DNA of 64,000 nucleotides. Source: Imbricaverruca yamaguchii. Lineage: Eukaryota > Arthropoda > Thecostraca > Neoverrucidae. Position numbers and translations under genes: made by a program. Below, piece after piece: positions 12,701 to 23,667 of this stretch. Numbering within the stretch: position 1 is the stretch's first letter; the number at the start of each line of letters is the position of its first letter. The notes under the pieces are model-generated. The model saw only the letters and a program-made list of their open reading frames with translations. It was not told the DNA's origin and ran no database searches. The stretch lies in assembly GCA_034440575.1 (NCBI GenBank), contig JAOTOL010001268.1:62001-126000 (forward strand). The letters are read 5' to 3'.

Positions 12701-13339
12701 ATCCACTTGGGGGTCGTCGACCAGCTTCCACACCATCAATAAAGCGAGTCCAAACGGGAAAATGGTCACTTGTACCTGGATCATCATCCACCGACCCCTC
12801 TAAACAGGGAGAAAGCTCAGGGTTGCAAATCGTCAGGTCCAGCACAGAGGTCTGTTCTGTTTGCAATGTAATGTGTGTTGGAGTTCCAGTGTTAAGAATA
12901 CCAAGTATAAAATTCCGGATTAAACGTTCCAATGCACGTCCACGACCCGTACTATTCGCTGAGCCACAAACATGGTGATGTGCGTTAAAGTCACCGCATT
13001 AAAATCAGCGAGGGAGCGAGCTGATTTACTACTTACTATGGTGGTAACACGGCGATTAATTATTATCCGAGCAGCGACAGCCTGGATGTTTGATCTCAGG
13101 TGTACTTGTTGGAAGGGGACTGAGTGATGGATGGCAAGAAGCACACCACCATGTGCCACAGTGTGGGTGACGACGTCTTTGCGTAAAGCAGAGTAGTTTC
13201 TTAAATAAAAGGAAGCACCAGGAGATAGTTTTGTCTCCTGTAGGCAAATTACGGCCGGTGTACGACGGTGCAAAATATGTTGTAATTCGATAATGCTAGT
13301 TCTCACACCTCTACAGTTCCACTGTAGAATATTACTCAT
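9703..13339 (-). pseudogene. LINE ORF2: endonuclease-RT-RNase H, frameshifted
   Basis: The endonuclease starts at 13339 with MSNILQWNCRG and contains ICLQETKL, the usual N-terminal AP-endonuclease signatures. The RT fingers include RPMSLTCSLCKLFE (about 11900), motif A with FFDVDGAYDTAW (about 11690), motif B with GAPQGSTLS (about 11490), and the catalytic box FVDDF (about 11400). RNase H lies at 10140-10560 with THDSKAA, TAELYAILQAL and LTDSLSS, followed by a C-terminal segment with CSRCSYPLTVYHVLVGC. Pieces fall into all three frames (changes near 12930, 12620, 11850, 11640, 10630 and 10030), so no full protein can be made. Family order and motifs are clear; the exact clade is inferred from RNase H alone. 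Confidence 0.85.
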
Positions 13340-13399
13340 TTGTGAGTAAGCTAAAGAGAACTCCTAAGCTAAGAGCGTAAAAGGCCAAGAGTGACTAAG

Positions 13400-15038
13400 T
13401 CATGGTCCTGTAGTCGGGGGGTTTTGGCTTCGTGGGCGTGAACGCGGGCTCCCAAACTCACTTGGCGACACCACACCGGGAAGAGCACGCTTCATAGCGC
13501 GATTTGGGGATGGGGAGGATATTGGGGGGTGCACGGTTCGACGGGAAGGTGTCTCCGGCGGTCTCGTGGCCGCTGCGGGTAATGGCGTGGAGTGAGGTGT
13601 CGCCAGTGGGCGCTGGCCCTCAGGCTTGGAGGTCGAGGGTGTTGGGACATGTCGGGCGGTGCGACCCTGTGCTCCTAAATCTGGGGCTCCAGGGCGCACA
13701 TGCACCATAGGATGTCCAAGCTTTGGATCTGAGATGGTTGGTGGTGGTGGGGGTGGGGGAGTTGGCGTGGTTTTGGAAGGCTGGATAGGAGTGGGTTCGG
13801 TGGGTATGGCGGGTAAGGATTCGAGTTCAGTGGAGGTCTTGGGGGGCTTCTTCGTCCGCGGAACCCGATGCCATTCTTCTGCAGCTCGCTCTGTAACGGG
13901 TGGGGTAACTGCGACTTCCTGGGCCCGGCGACGAAGTAACGCGCTCTGCCGTGTCGGTTGTGTCATGTGCTTTACTTTACTTAGGGTTACTTATGGTGGC
14001 GGGCATTTCGGTGGTCTCAACGCAGTCTTGGGTTGGCTGCCCGTCACTTGTTGGTATCGTAAGAGGCACTCCAAAGGAACGAAGTAGGACTATCATTTGA
14101 GAGATGAGCTCAGAAACCTTGTCGGGCTGAATATGTTGTGGGATCACGGTATGACTTTTGGCTTTTGATGCGTAGGTGATTCTGGGGTGAGTGTGTTCAT
14201 ACACATCTCTGGCCTCGAGGAAGGTTACTTTTTGTATGTGTTTAATAGCAATAATTTCCTTCTCCTTCAGGTAGATCGGGCAAGTCCTGTCATACGACGA
14301 GTGGGGGTCCTGTCCTGGGCCACAGTTTGCGCAACGGATGGTCTGGGAAGAGCAATGCTCACTTCCGTGCTCTTGGGAGGCGCACTTGCCACATGCAGGG
14401 CGATTACGACAAAACTGGTTTGTATGACCGAATTTCTGGCATTTAAAACACCATAGGGTTGTGAAAGAAAATACGAACCTTAACCCGGACATATCCCACA
14501 CGAATCTCACCAGGAAGATCGCTCGTGTTCAATGTTAGTACGGTGTTGTTGGTTGTGACCATCTCTGCACCTCTCCTCACCTTCAACTTTCTCGCTCCAA
14601 TCACTCCAAATTTTGCTAGTCCATCGACAATCTCTTCCTCCGGTACATCCCTCAAGTCAAAACAATTGATGATACCTCTCGACGAGTTCTTGGTTTTATG
14701 GGGTTCTACGTATATTGGAATAATTTCGTCTACCTTACCTTACTATTCTCTCTCACACTATAAACAAACTTAGTCATCGACAACGCTCTCTCCGCTTCCT
14801 TAGCCACCGCAAACTCCCCCTCCAACCCTCCATCCTTCAACTTCTCACAACGAACAACTTTTCCAAACCGGCCGCATCCGTTACGTCTATGAAAGGGGGA
14901 CAAAGAACCAAGAGACTTTGTTTTCCCTCGAAGAATGAGGACTCGTGGGGTAGCGGAAAACGTGTTACTTCCGCCGGAGCAGGTGGTCTGGCCCTCACGA
15001 GAGGGACCAGGGGTGTTTTTAGTTGGTCTGGATGCCAT
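13400..15038 (-). pseudogene. LINE ORF1: RNA-binding protein with CCHC knuckles, frameshifted
   Basis: The start at 15038 (MASRPTKNTPGPS) follows the GC-rich leader. A region of RRM-like character (about 14440-14900) leads to two or three zinc knuckles at about 14340-14440, including CFKCQKFGHTNQFC (C-x2-C-x4-H-x4-C) and CGKCASQEHGSEHC. The C-terminal part (13966-13400) is rich in Pro, Thr and Ser. Frame changes occur near 14730, 14500 and 13970. ORF1 proteins of this group package element RNA; the gap to ORF2 is about 60 bp. Confidence 0.75.
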
Positions 15039-15054
15039 GTGTTGTGTTTTGTTT

Positions 15055-15142
15055 CGGCTCCTCGGGCGCCCTACCCCATAGGGGCCCTACCGGGGGGACG
15101 CCTGGGTCCCGCGGACGGGAGGTCGCCAGGCGCCCGAGGAGC
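15055..15142. promoter_or_regulatory. GC-rich inverted repeat in the LINE 5' UTR
   Basis: 15057-15070 and 15129-15142 are perfect 14-bp inverted repeats (GCTCCTCGGGCGCC and its complement) separated by 58 bp. They sit just upstream of ORF1 in the 5' UTR, where I/Jockey elements carry internal promoters. A role in transcription or translation is only a guess. Confidence 0.35.
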
Positions 15143-15704
15143 TATACGGGGCAGGCGGCGCCTTCGCCCGGCCGGGAGAGAGAGACTCACCACCCTGACC
15201 AGGATCCAGCGCCGCCCACCCCTTGACCCTGGCCGGCCGGGCCGGCAGGCACTGGGAAACCCAGGCCCCAGCCCGAGGCGACCTGCCACTTGACCCGCGT
15301 GAGGCCCCACGGGCCCGCCCGCCCCTCCGGGATATCAGGACCAAAGAGGTGTGTTGGTCCCCTGTCACAACTAGCACCGTGCGACGGGGACCTCAACCTC
15401 CAGGACTCCGTCAACCCCGGGGGACGGGCCAAGGGGGCGCGGCTACCCCGATAAAACTGAGCTTGTGGGCAGGGCCGGGGAAGTTGTCATGCCTGCTCAT
15501 AGTATGGATAGTTGGTGTTGCAGGATCACGTGAAGGACATGGATGTTGGGATGATATGGGAATTGGAATGGGAGCGTATGGATGGAAGGACGAGTGAGGC
15601 ACTCCTGGTCTCACCCCTCGCCGGTATGATGGTCGCCGGGTCATTGGGGCACTCAATCCCCCCCCACCGCGTAAAGGTGGTGCCTCATCGGGGGAGGGCG
15701 GGGG

Positions 15705-18003
15705 TTGGTGTTGTGGTCTGCTAAGATGAAGATACAGGTTACGTTGGCTGATTTTCCTCAAGAAGAATAGCAAGAGGAGGCATGCAGGTATTTAGATCCT
15801 GAATATGAAATAGCTGGTGGGCTCGCAGGCAAGGGGGATTCGGGTGGTAGGACGGGGCTATCAAACGTTAAGGGTTTTATTTCAGTTTAAGCTAGGTATC
15901 TATGAGACAAGTTTTACATATATGCCCTCATGAAGCAAACAAATAGGTTAGATTTGGTTAGGTTGGGTTAGGCTAGACTTCTGTTTTGTGTTGGAAAAAT
16001 TATTTATGAGAAAATTGTTGGGATATTTTCCCAAAAACATTATCCTTAACAAATGGGTCACAGTAGGTTAGGTTAGGCAAAGTTTTTATGTTCATTATTT
16101 TAGTGCAATAGGTTGTTTGGAAATTTTCCATTTTAAAAAAATTGCTTTCTTGCGTGGAAGGTTAGGCTAGGTTGCTTAAAGTTAGGCTACATTTTTTTTG
16201 CTACTTTGGACATCACTTTTCATGCTATCTTATCCAATTCCAAGCCCCTTTTTTAGTGTTACTTTGCCTCCAACTGAAAAAGTGTGCCCTTGCAGAGGAA
16301 ATGAGTAGTTGCATCATGTTGACAATATATGTTATAATAACATTGGCATCAGAAAAATAAATTCCAAGAACACAAAATTTACCCTACACTGCAACTTTGC
16401 CCCTTTGGTGATACCACTGTATACTTGGATGGTGATTTGGATAACCATCCTCAACAAGGAAATACCCTGATAATAGGTTGGTCTTTGCTTTGGACTCTGT
16501 TGGATGAAAATTGTGTTGGCCTGTGGAAAGCTTCATCACCTTTTGTTCTGAAAAGTTTCAAATTTGATAATACCAGACAAGCTTTGCCTATTACTTAGTA
16601 CCTACCTTAGTTGGCACATAGGTGCCTTCCTAGAATCTTGTGATTAGTGTCTTATGTTTTGAGTATTATTGCACTTTAAGGTATCCACAAAAAGTTGTGC
16701 ACATTTTACCTCCATGAAGCAAGCATATAGGGTTATATTTGGTTCAGCGTGGTTAGATTAGGAAGGTTAGGTTTTTCCTTTCATTGGAAAAAAGAAAATC
16801 AAAAACTTTTTCAGATATACTGTCCGAATAAATTTGTTTTCTGCAAGAACAGGTCAGGTTAGGCTATATTTTGACATTTTTTGCCGAGTCGTCCGACTGC
16901 TCGGTTGGGCGACTCGGCGCAATCGGCTTCGGGACGAAAGGAGTGAAGTATATGAATAAAGTATTGAAACGCTTGGGTACCCAATGACAAACAGTACTTT
17001 TCAGGATGTGTGGGGAGTAACATGCAAAGTGACATCAAATGCATGACGGTCATTTGCATTTCTGACAACATTTCAGTTGACCAAGTTTGATTTCATTAAC
17101 CTGTCATGAACTTGACCTGACTTGACCTCCGTGACCAAACATAACTTTGAAACTATAAAGCATAACAATACACACCAAATAAATCGCAGGTGTTGTCATG
17201 GACACTTCCCTTTTGCCAATATACGGGATGCGCATCAGCACCGATTTTTGTTAACTGATGCTGCGACTTTTTTCACTTTAACGGCCCCTTTTCTAACTCG
17301 AAAAAAATGTCGGCCGATTTCTGAGTTGCTTGCTTTAAACAACGTGACGGTCATTTCTAGACAGTTACGCAAACAATCGTGTATATAAGCCGGTAAAATC
17401 TGTAGTTATGTATTAAAAAACGGATGGGTGGGCGGATTTCGACCCCCCCCCAATCCAGGGCGCGTGCTAGCCTAGCCAAACCTCCAATTGGAGATATAAT
17501 CATGGATTGATAATCAAATGGGGCATTTTGATAGATGCAATACTTTGTTGTTCTTGTTGTGGCAAGATAATTGCCGAAACTAAGATGCCTAGGAATATAA
17601 TGTTGTAAACTCGAAGGTGCATATTGAAGTATATTTCTGTCCTTATTTTCATTCTGGATTCTCCATCTCAACCTTCTCCTGAAGGGTAGCTTCTGGCTCC
17701 AACTTCTCCTGTCTCGATCTTCTGCCTGCACCATAAGTCGGCCTCAGCCCAGCCTCTGTCTACTGGGATTTTATATCTATTATAGGGTCGACTATTTTAT
17801 AACGAATGATTATCTTGGAGATAGCTGCTAATGTGGTCAGGTAAACAGCAGGTCAGGGTTTTCGCACTGTGGAAAGAGTGGGAATACAAGAAATATGCAA
17901 CCGGATTAATGGTTCTAGCTTACCATGCAAGATTGACAAATTTTACACACTTTTTCTTGAACAAAGTGAAGTCCATGGCTGATGCCAAAATAATTTGGCA
18001 TAG
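15705..18003 (+). repeat. Dispersed noncoding repeat, copy 1
   Basis: This segment is collinear with 45555-49707. Shared landmarks include 'agcaagaggaggcatgcaggtatttagatcctgaat', 'ggtatctatgagacaagtttta', 'cctccaactgaaaaagtgt', 'gtatccacaaaaag', 'ttggagatataat' and 'ataatttggcata'. It lacks one MITE present in copy 2 and has a deletion removing the left half of the second MITE. TTAGG-like clusters lie at 15952-15975, 16051-16075 and 16160-16190. There is no long ORF. Confidence 0.8.
16866..17466 (+). mobile_element. MITE of the CACGCGCCCTGGAGG family, left end deleted
   Basis: It matches 48530-49103 (shared 'gcggctcggcgcaatcggcttc', 'gacggtcatt', 'gggtgggcggatttc') and ends in ccagggcgcgtg, the same right terminus as the intact copies. 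Its left terminus and adjacent flank are missing compared with copy 2. Confidence 0.7.
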
Positions 18004-18417
18004 GCCATGGTGAGTGTATACTGCAAATCCTAGGCACGCCATGGTGGAGAGTGGCGAGGGTTGACGCTAAAATCCAAAAGTTGCCCCCCCCCCCCTAAAC
18101 CGGTGGGGTAGATCCCCCAGTGCCCATCTGGAGCTATCATGGCGCCTTGTAACCAAGGATTTCACTAATTATTTTCATCATTTCAACTTCCGCCCGGACC
18201 GATAATTTCAAACCAGAAGCGAGAAGAGGTGTTGGCAACATACCTTCGACTATGATTATATTAGGCGAATTTCTGTCCAAAGTTATTTACATACACCGCA
18301 CCACTGAGGCAGTTTGTAACAACTTAGAAACTGCACCCCAAATAAATTGGCGGGGGAATTTTTTATTTTGCGATTATATTTGAGGGGGAGTTTCTGGACG
18401 TTTTTACTCTTGTGATA

Positions 18418-18556
18418 AGTGGGCCGATTCTGGCAGTATTATAACGTATTATAACGCTAGATCAACCCACAGGGCAGAAGGCGGCACCGAAAACCCCGTT
18501 ATAGTAGGAAAATCAGTTTACTATTTCGGTCCCCATGTAGGGGACGTATCAAATAT
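18418..18556 (-). pseudogene. U2 snRNA pseudogene, 5' truncated and diverged
   Basis: The reverse complement runs from ATATTTGATACGTCCCCTACATGG through an Sm-like ATTTTC to GTTGATCTAGCG and a final CCAGAATCGGCCCAC. It is collinear with the U2 3' part at 18949-19098 but carries many substitutions, a duplicated 'ttataacgta' block and no first ~55 nucleotides. Flanks of the two U2 copies are also similar ('ccgaccgagaatttc' against 'ccggaccgataatttc'), suggesting a diverged tandem U2 repeat about 530 bp apart. Confidence 0.75.
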
Positions 18557-18948
18557 TATGCTTCTTCCGTACCTCTGGTGTGCCAGACGTTCAGCTGATT
18601 ACAGAGCAATCGACACCCTGTCTGGAGCTAAGGAGGCGCTTTTAATGGCAACTGGGAATCTCACTGTGAATGTCAAAGTTCCAACTTTCACCCGACCGAG
18701 AATTTCGTACCAGGTGTGATACGAGGAATAGGCTACCTTCGAATACGCCACTCAGACTGTCGAACATTATTCATACTACACACCATCGTAATCCAAGCGA
18801 ATGAAATAGCGCCGACCAGCTTCATTCAGGCTGGAACCGAAATTCAAGGACTAATTACCGATGAAAAATATGAGCGCCGAGGATCTTACCCCACCCATTT
18901 CTTTAAAGGGCTGAACTTTCTGTCGCTTTGTTTTTCAATTTCCGGTAA

Positions 18949-19098
18949 GTGGGCCGATTCTGGCTGCAGTGCAACGCCAGATCAACCCGTGGAAGGGTAG
19001 GAGCGAGCTCCGAAAACCCTACCAAGGTCCAAAAATCAGTTTAATATTCTGGCCCCCATGTAGGGGACGTATCAGATATTAAGCTGATAAGAACAGAT
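18949..19098 (-). ncRNA. U2 snRNA gene, 3' part (split by a retrotransposon)
   Basis: The reverse complement continues U2 from ATCTGTTCTTATCAGC and GATACGTCCCC through an Sm site (ATTTTTGG at about 19038) to the stem-loop GGAGCTCGCTCC, then GTTGATCTGGC and an end near GGCCCAC. The first 42 nucleotides lie 11.6 kb away at 30692-30733. The two parts share the 6-bp duplication acagat (19093-19098 and 30692-30697). Without the insertion the gene would be about 186 nt, normal for U2. Confidence 0.9.
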
Positions 19099-19866
19099 TT
19101 TTCCTTTATTTACCAATAAATGCTTGATCATCAGTGTTTACAAAATAACAACGACATCCACCAGTGCCCTGGCACCACGCTGGTGCCCCGGCATACACAA
19201 ACCTGCTCAGGTGCGCTCCCGGCGACCGAATCCAGGCGCGGTAGGCCGCACGGGAGCGCACCACACTAAACACACAAATGAAAAGAAAAAAACAGAGCAA
19301 AAACATTAATAACTGGTGCCACACGGCCGCGGCCGCACGCCAGTGTATCATGTAAAAACGTTAAAATTGCATGTAGAATGCCGGGCGGGCCGCCCTCTAA
19401 TTAAACAATAATAACAAAAGCAAAAACAATACAAAAACAAAACAGTACAATACATTCATACATATGAATAAAGGACAGGGGTGGGCCACGGCGGCCAAAA
19501 TGGCCATAAAAACCGTGGCCCGAGAGACGGCCCGCCCTAAAATAAGAACACATATTATGACATTTAAAATGCACCTCCCACGCCGCGGCCCGCAAGACCG
19601 GCCCGGCGCGGGTACCAGCGTCCCAGCCCGGAGCGGCGCGCCAACACAACACAGTCGGCGCGCCACCCCGCGGCCCGGCCGTCCCGTGGCCGGGCAAAGG
19701 CTGGGCCGGCAGCACCCAGCGCTGCTCCAGGCAGCGCCAGCCGCCGCCGCAACGACCGAGGGGTAGTTGGGTCCTGGGAAAGGACAAGGAACCCCCAGGG
19801 CGGAGCCATCGAGAGTCCCCCGCTCCCTCCACCCAGGGCCCCGCATGGTATGGCGTAACACCCTGC

Positions 19867-22800
19867 CTATCCGCGGTCGTGACGTACGACCGCGGGTTGC
19901 TGGTACTGGCGGCGCCCGGTGACGTGTTCGACGTACACGTCACGGGACCACCTCAGGGTGTCACTCACCATCAGCTGACGCATAAGCTTCGCATAGAAGC
20001 GGCTAACGCGCAGCTGTTTGAGGGCGGCTTCATTCCCCCGGCACCAAGTGCCGAGGGAGCCCACGACGAAGGCGTGGATCGAGGCCGTTTTGCCCTGCAG
20101 GCGGAGCTGCTCCACAAGGGGGGCATACTTCGCCAGCTTCCCGTCGGCAGCGGCACGCAGCGCGGCGGCTCGGTTCTCGAAGGCGATGGTAACATCGACC
20201 AACGAGACCTCGTTGCCACGCGTCACGACCAGGTCCGGGCGGAGAGCCGAGTCTACGCCCGGCACCCGCCGATTGACACGCAGCTCCGTGCCACCACGCT
20301 GCGGCACCGCTTTGGTGAGGCGGGACAGCACTGCGTTGTGGCGCAACTGAAACGCAGCACTGTGTGGCCTACAGTGGTTGAGGACATGAGGCAGCGTCTC
20401 TTTGGCGTAGCCACAGCGCCGGCAGCGCCGGTCCCGTGCGCCACGCTGGTAGCCGTTAAGCGGCACGAGGCCCAGCCTTGCCCGGTGCACAAACCGCCAC
20501 TCGGCAAACCGTGTGAAGCTCCCACTATACATATAGTGGGAGCTCACAGGCTGGCTGGCGACACACTCCATGACCTTACCCTGGTGGGGCTTGGCCAGGA
20601 GGTCAGCCAGCGCGCGTTGGCGGATCGCATCCCGGACAGTGCGGGCCCCCCTGCGCGGCTCGACAGCCGCGGTGCCCACGTGGAGCACCGGGCCGGGGAC
20701 GGCAGCATGCCACGCAATGGCCACTCGGGAGGCCAGCGCCACGGTGGCGACACGAGTACGCGTGAACCGTGAGGACACGTCACCGCCATCTCGCATCCGC
20801 TCCCCATTCAGGTAGGCTGCCAGGTCAGCTGGTGTGGGTGCCCGGCCGAGCCGACGTCGAACCACAGTCTCGAGCTCGACGCTGGCGAGGCGCGCCGTCT
20901 CGGGGTCGCGGGAGTGGAGGAGCTGCGACGTGGCAGCCGCCATTAAGACGTCCGCCTCCGCCACATACTCCGTCAACCCCACGCCACCCGACGAGACAGG
21001 CGCGTACAGGTAACCCCCGGCGGCACTACACGGCACGCCGAGGATCCCCTTCACTCGCCAGCGGAGCGCCACGTCGAACGCTCGAAGTGGCCCCTTAGGC
21101 AGCACGCCGAGCCGCAGGCAGTGGGTGAGTCGCGGGACGATGAAAGTACGCAGTGCGTCCAGCTTTTGCCAAGGGGCAAGAGCCGAATCGCACAGCCTCT
21201 CAGCATCCCGACGCGCTTCAGCCAGCACCTGTAGCGGCGGCTCCGAGAGTCGGGTGTGGCCCACCTGTCGGCCCAGGTACCGGTAAGAGCTGCCCTCCTG
21301 GATGGCGGGCAGCGGCACACCACACAGCGTGAGGTCGGGCGGGGCGACGGCCCGCACCGACAGCAGTCCTGATTTTGCTGGGTTCGGCTGCAGCCCACAC
21401 CAGTGGCAGCCGCGCTCGAGCACGCCAAGCCCACGCCGAGCAGCCTCGGCGGTGGGGAAGATCATTGCCAGGTCGTCCGCAAACGCTAGGCACCTGATCT
21501 CCGCGCGCTCCAGCGCACGCAGCAGGGGCTCCATTCCAATATTGAAAAGGAGCCCACTGAGCGGACAGCCTTGCCGAACGCCCCGCAGGGTGTCAACACG
21601 GGCCGTCAGGCCTCCACCAGTGCGGAATCTGGTAGCCGAACCCTCGTAGAGGTCACGTAGAATGCCCAGAGCCTCGGTCGGAAGACCGAAGGCGTCCAGG
21701 ACACTCCAAAGGTGTGAGTGGGGGACCGAGCCGAACGCATTGGCCAGGTCGACAAACGCCACATGACACCCCTCATTGGAGCGACGGGCCCCATTGACAG
21801 CACACTGGATCACAAAGTTGTGCTCCAGCACACCATCAAAGGACCTGAAGCCCTTCTGACCGGGCGACAGGACGTCTCCCGCCTCTGCCCAGGCGCTCAT
21901 CCGGTCCGCCCACACCCCAGCGTACAGCTTGGCAACCGTCAAGCCTAGTGCTATCGGGCGCCAGCTGGCAGCCACGCTGGGGTCGCCACCCTTGTGGATC
22001 AGGACCGTCTCGGACTCCTTCCACGACGGTGGTACACGCTGCGCCCGCCGGCACAGCTCAAATGCCGCCGCCAGGAGGAGACAGTCGGGATCCAGGGCGC
22101 GCCACGCGGCATAGCGCAGGCCGTCAGCACCCGGCGCCGTGTTGGAGGCACGGCGCAAGCGGCGCAGGACCTCGTCTCGGTGGACGGGCGCCGTCAGGTG
22201 CGGGCAGTCGGGGGCACACCCCAGCTGGGGGGCCCCGGCCGGCCAGTCCGCCCACGGTTCCCGCTCCTCCGGCTGGGCAGCCAGGGGCGCGGCAAAGTGA
22301 GCTCGCAGGTCGGCCTCCGACACCTCACACCGCGGCACCGTCCCCTCGAGAAGGCCCCGCACCGCCCTGGCGCGATCGGTCCTGTAAAGCCGCTGGAGTC
22401 GGCTGGCCTCGCGAGGGTCGTGCATCGGGGCCCGCCAGGGCACCCGGTGATTCTCCCCGCGCGGCAAAGCCGCCCCGGGAGGGGGTTGGGGCGGGGGTCC
22501 GTGGACGGGCACACGTCCATGCGGGGCCCCAGGGGGACGAGGGGGGCGAGAGGGAGGTCTGTGGCCGGGCGCCCGGGCGGTAGTGCCCGGCGCACCAGCA
22601 CCGTTGCGGCCGCCGCCCGTACGGCCGGCCGCGCGCCTGAGGTGATGCTCGGCGTTGAGCTCCTCCGCTCGGTGGCAGAGCTCCTCCAGGGCCGGCTCGA
22701 CCTCCGTCCAAGAGGCCCTGCGATCGAGGAGGCCCCGAAGGCGCTCCAGGAGCTCCTGCTGGAGAGGCGACAGGCGCCTCTCCGCCGGAGCAGGGGTCAC

Positions 22801-23351
22801 CGCCCGGGGGGTATCGGGTGTCCCTGGGGTAGGGCGGGTCGGGCCAGGAGCCGTCCCACCGGCAGCCGCCCCGCGGCCGCGGCCACGACCCCGGCCACGA
22901 CCACGGCCCCGGCCACGGCCACGGCCACGGCCACGGCCACGGCCACGGGGCGCCGGCGGAGACCCACGCGGGGACCGGGACCCGGACGAACGAGACGTGA
23001 CGGGCCCACGGTTCCCCGCCAGGGTAGACCCCGGGGAGGGTAGGTGAGGAACGGGTGACGAGACAGCGCCGGACGACCCCGAGTCAGGGTCGGACACCGG
23101 CACCGGCACCGCCCGCCGGGGGGAGGATAAAGTTGCGGCCTGACCGGTCGCGGCCGGCGGCCCGCCACAAGCACCGACAGGCCGCGGCACCAGGGAGTGC
23201 GGCCCGCCAGACGAGCGGCCCGCAGCCCCAGCGCCACCGCCGGCCGGCACACGGCAGCCGCGGCCACGCACGGCCTGGCCAACGGGCGAAGCGGCGGGCC
23301 CGCGACGGGCGGGGAGGGGACGGGGAACGCGGGCCGCAAGGGGGATATAGG
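19867..23351 (-). pseudogene. Utopia-like ORF, C-terminal half: RT and restriction-like endonuclease
   Basis: Open on the minus strand from the Gypsy insertion to a stop at 19867, about 1,160 codons. A low-complexity GR-repeat and Pro-rich linker comes first, then a basic segment RLQRLYRTDRARAV typical of R2-group proteins. RT follows with NTAPGADGLRYAAW, motif A AFVDLANAFGSV, motif B GVRQGCPLSG and catalytic FADD at about residue 628 of this half. A C-x2-C-x8-H-x4-C knuckle lies at about residue 975. The restriction-like endonuclease residues follow in PDLVV (about 1043) and VSLVDVT. The half is free of stops, so it was intact when interrupted; its N-terminus is now beyond the 3.8-kb Gypsy element. 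It would nick the U2 target and prime cDNA synthesis there. Confidence 0.88.
23347..23351. repeat. Target-site duplication ATAGG, left copy
   Basis: ATAGG directly precedes the left LTR, and the identical ATAGG follows the right LTR at 27140-27144. A 5-bp duplication is usual for Ty3/Gypsy integrases. Confidence 0.9.
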
Positions 23352-23563
23352 TGTGATGGTGCACGCTCAGTCCTCACTGTCTCTTGAGATGCACTGCTCT
23401 ATCACGGTCTCTATATTGTGTACGGCTCGACACACACGCTGCTGCCTCTGGCCTTGCCCTGACGCGACTGGGCCCTGCCAGGGCTCGCAGTCGGAAGTGG
23501 GTCGCGCGACCGTGGTGCCATAAACCACGGCCCGCGCTCGGCGCATGCGACACACGCACAACA
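23352..23563 (-). repeat. Gypsy element 1, 3' LTR
   Basis: 212 bp, differing from the right LTR only by A instead of G at 23356. The polypurine tract lies immediately inside at 23564-23573. Confidence 0.93.
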
Positions 23564-23667
23564 CCTCCCCTCCAAGTTCATGGTCAGGTTCCAGACTATG
23601 CCAACGACTACTACACACTTCCACCTCCCCTCCGAGTCGACGACGACGGCAGACGGTTGGTGTCGAC

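Larger units (their letters stand above)
9596..15704 (-). mobile_element. Non-LTR retrotransposon (I/Jockey group, with RNase H), degraded
   Basis: Read on the minus strand the order is a GC-rich 5' UTR (15704-15039), ORF1 with CCHC knuckles, and ORF2 with AP-type endonuclease, reverse transcriptase and RNase H. A short 3' UTR ends at about 9603 in 'aaactccaatcc'. The RNase H after RT points to the I-type side of the I/Jockey group. Both ORFs carry several frameshifts, so this copy is dead. The same 3' terminal sequence recurs at 52958-53022. The 5' boundary is set by the start of a dispersed repeat that also occurs at 45.6 kb. Confidence 0.85.

Noticed and set aside
19879..20772. Plus-strand ORF of 297 codons opposite the endonuclease
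   Set aside because: It is the antisense of a GC-rich coding region with clear RT/endonuclease motifs on the other strand.
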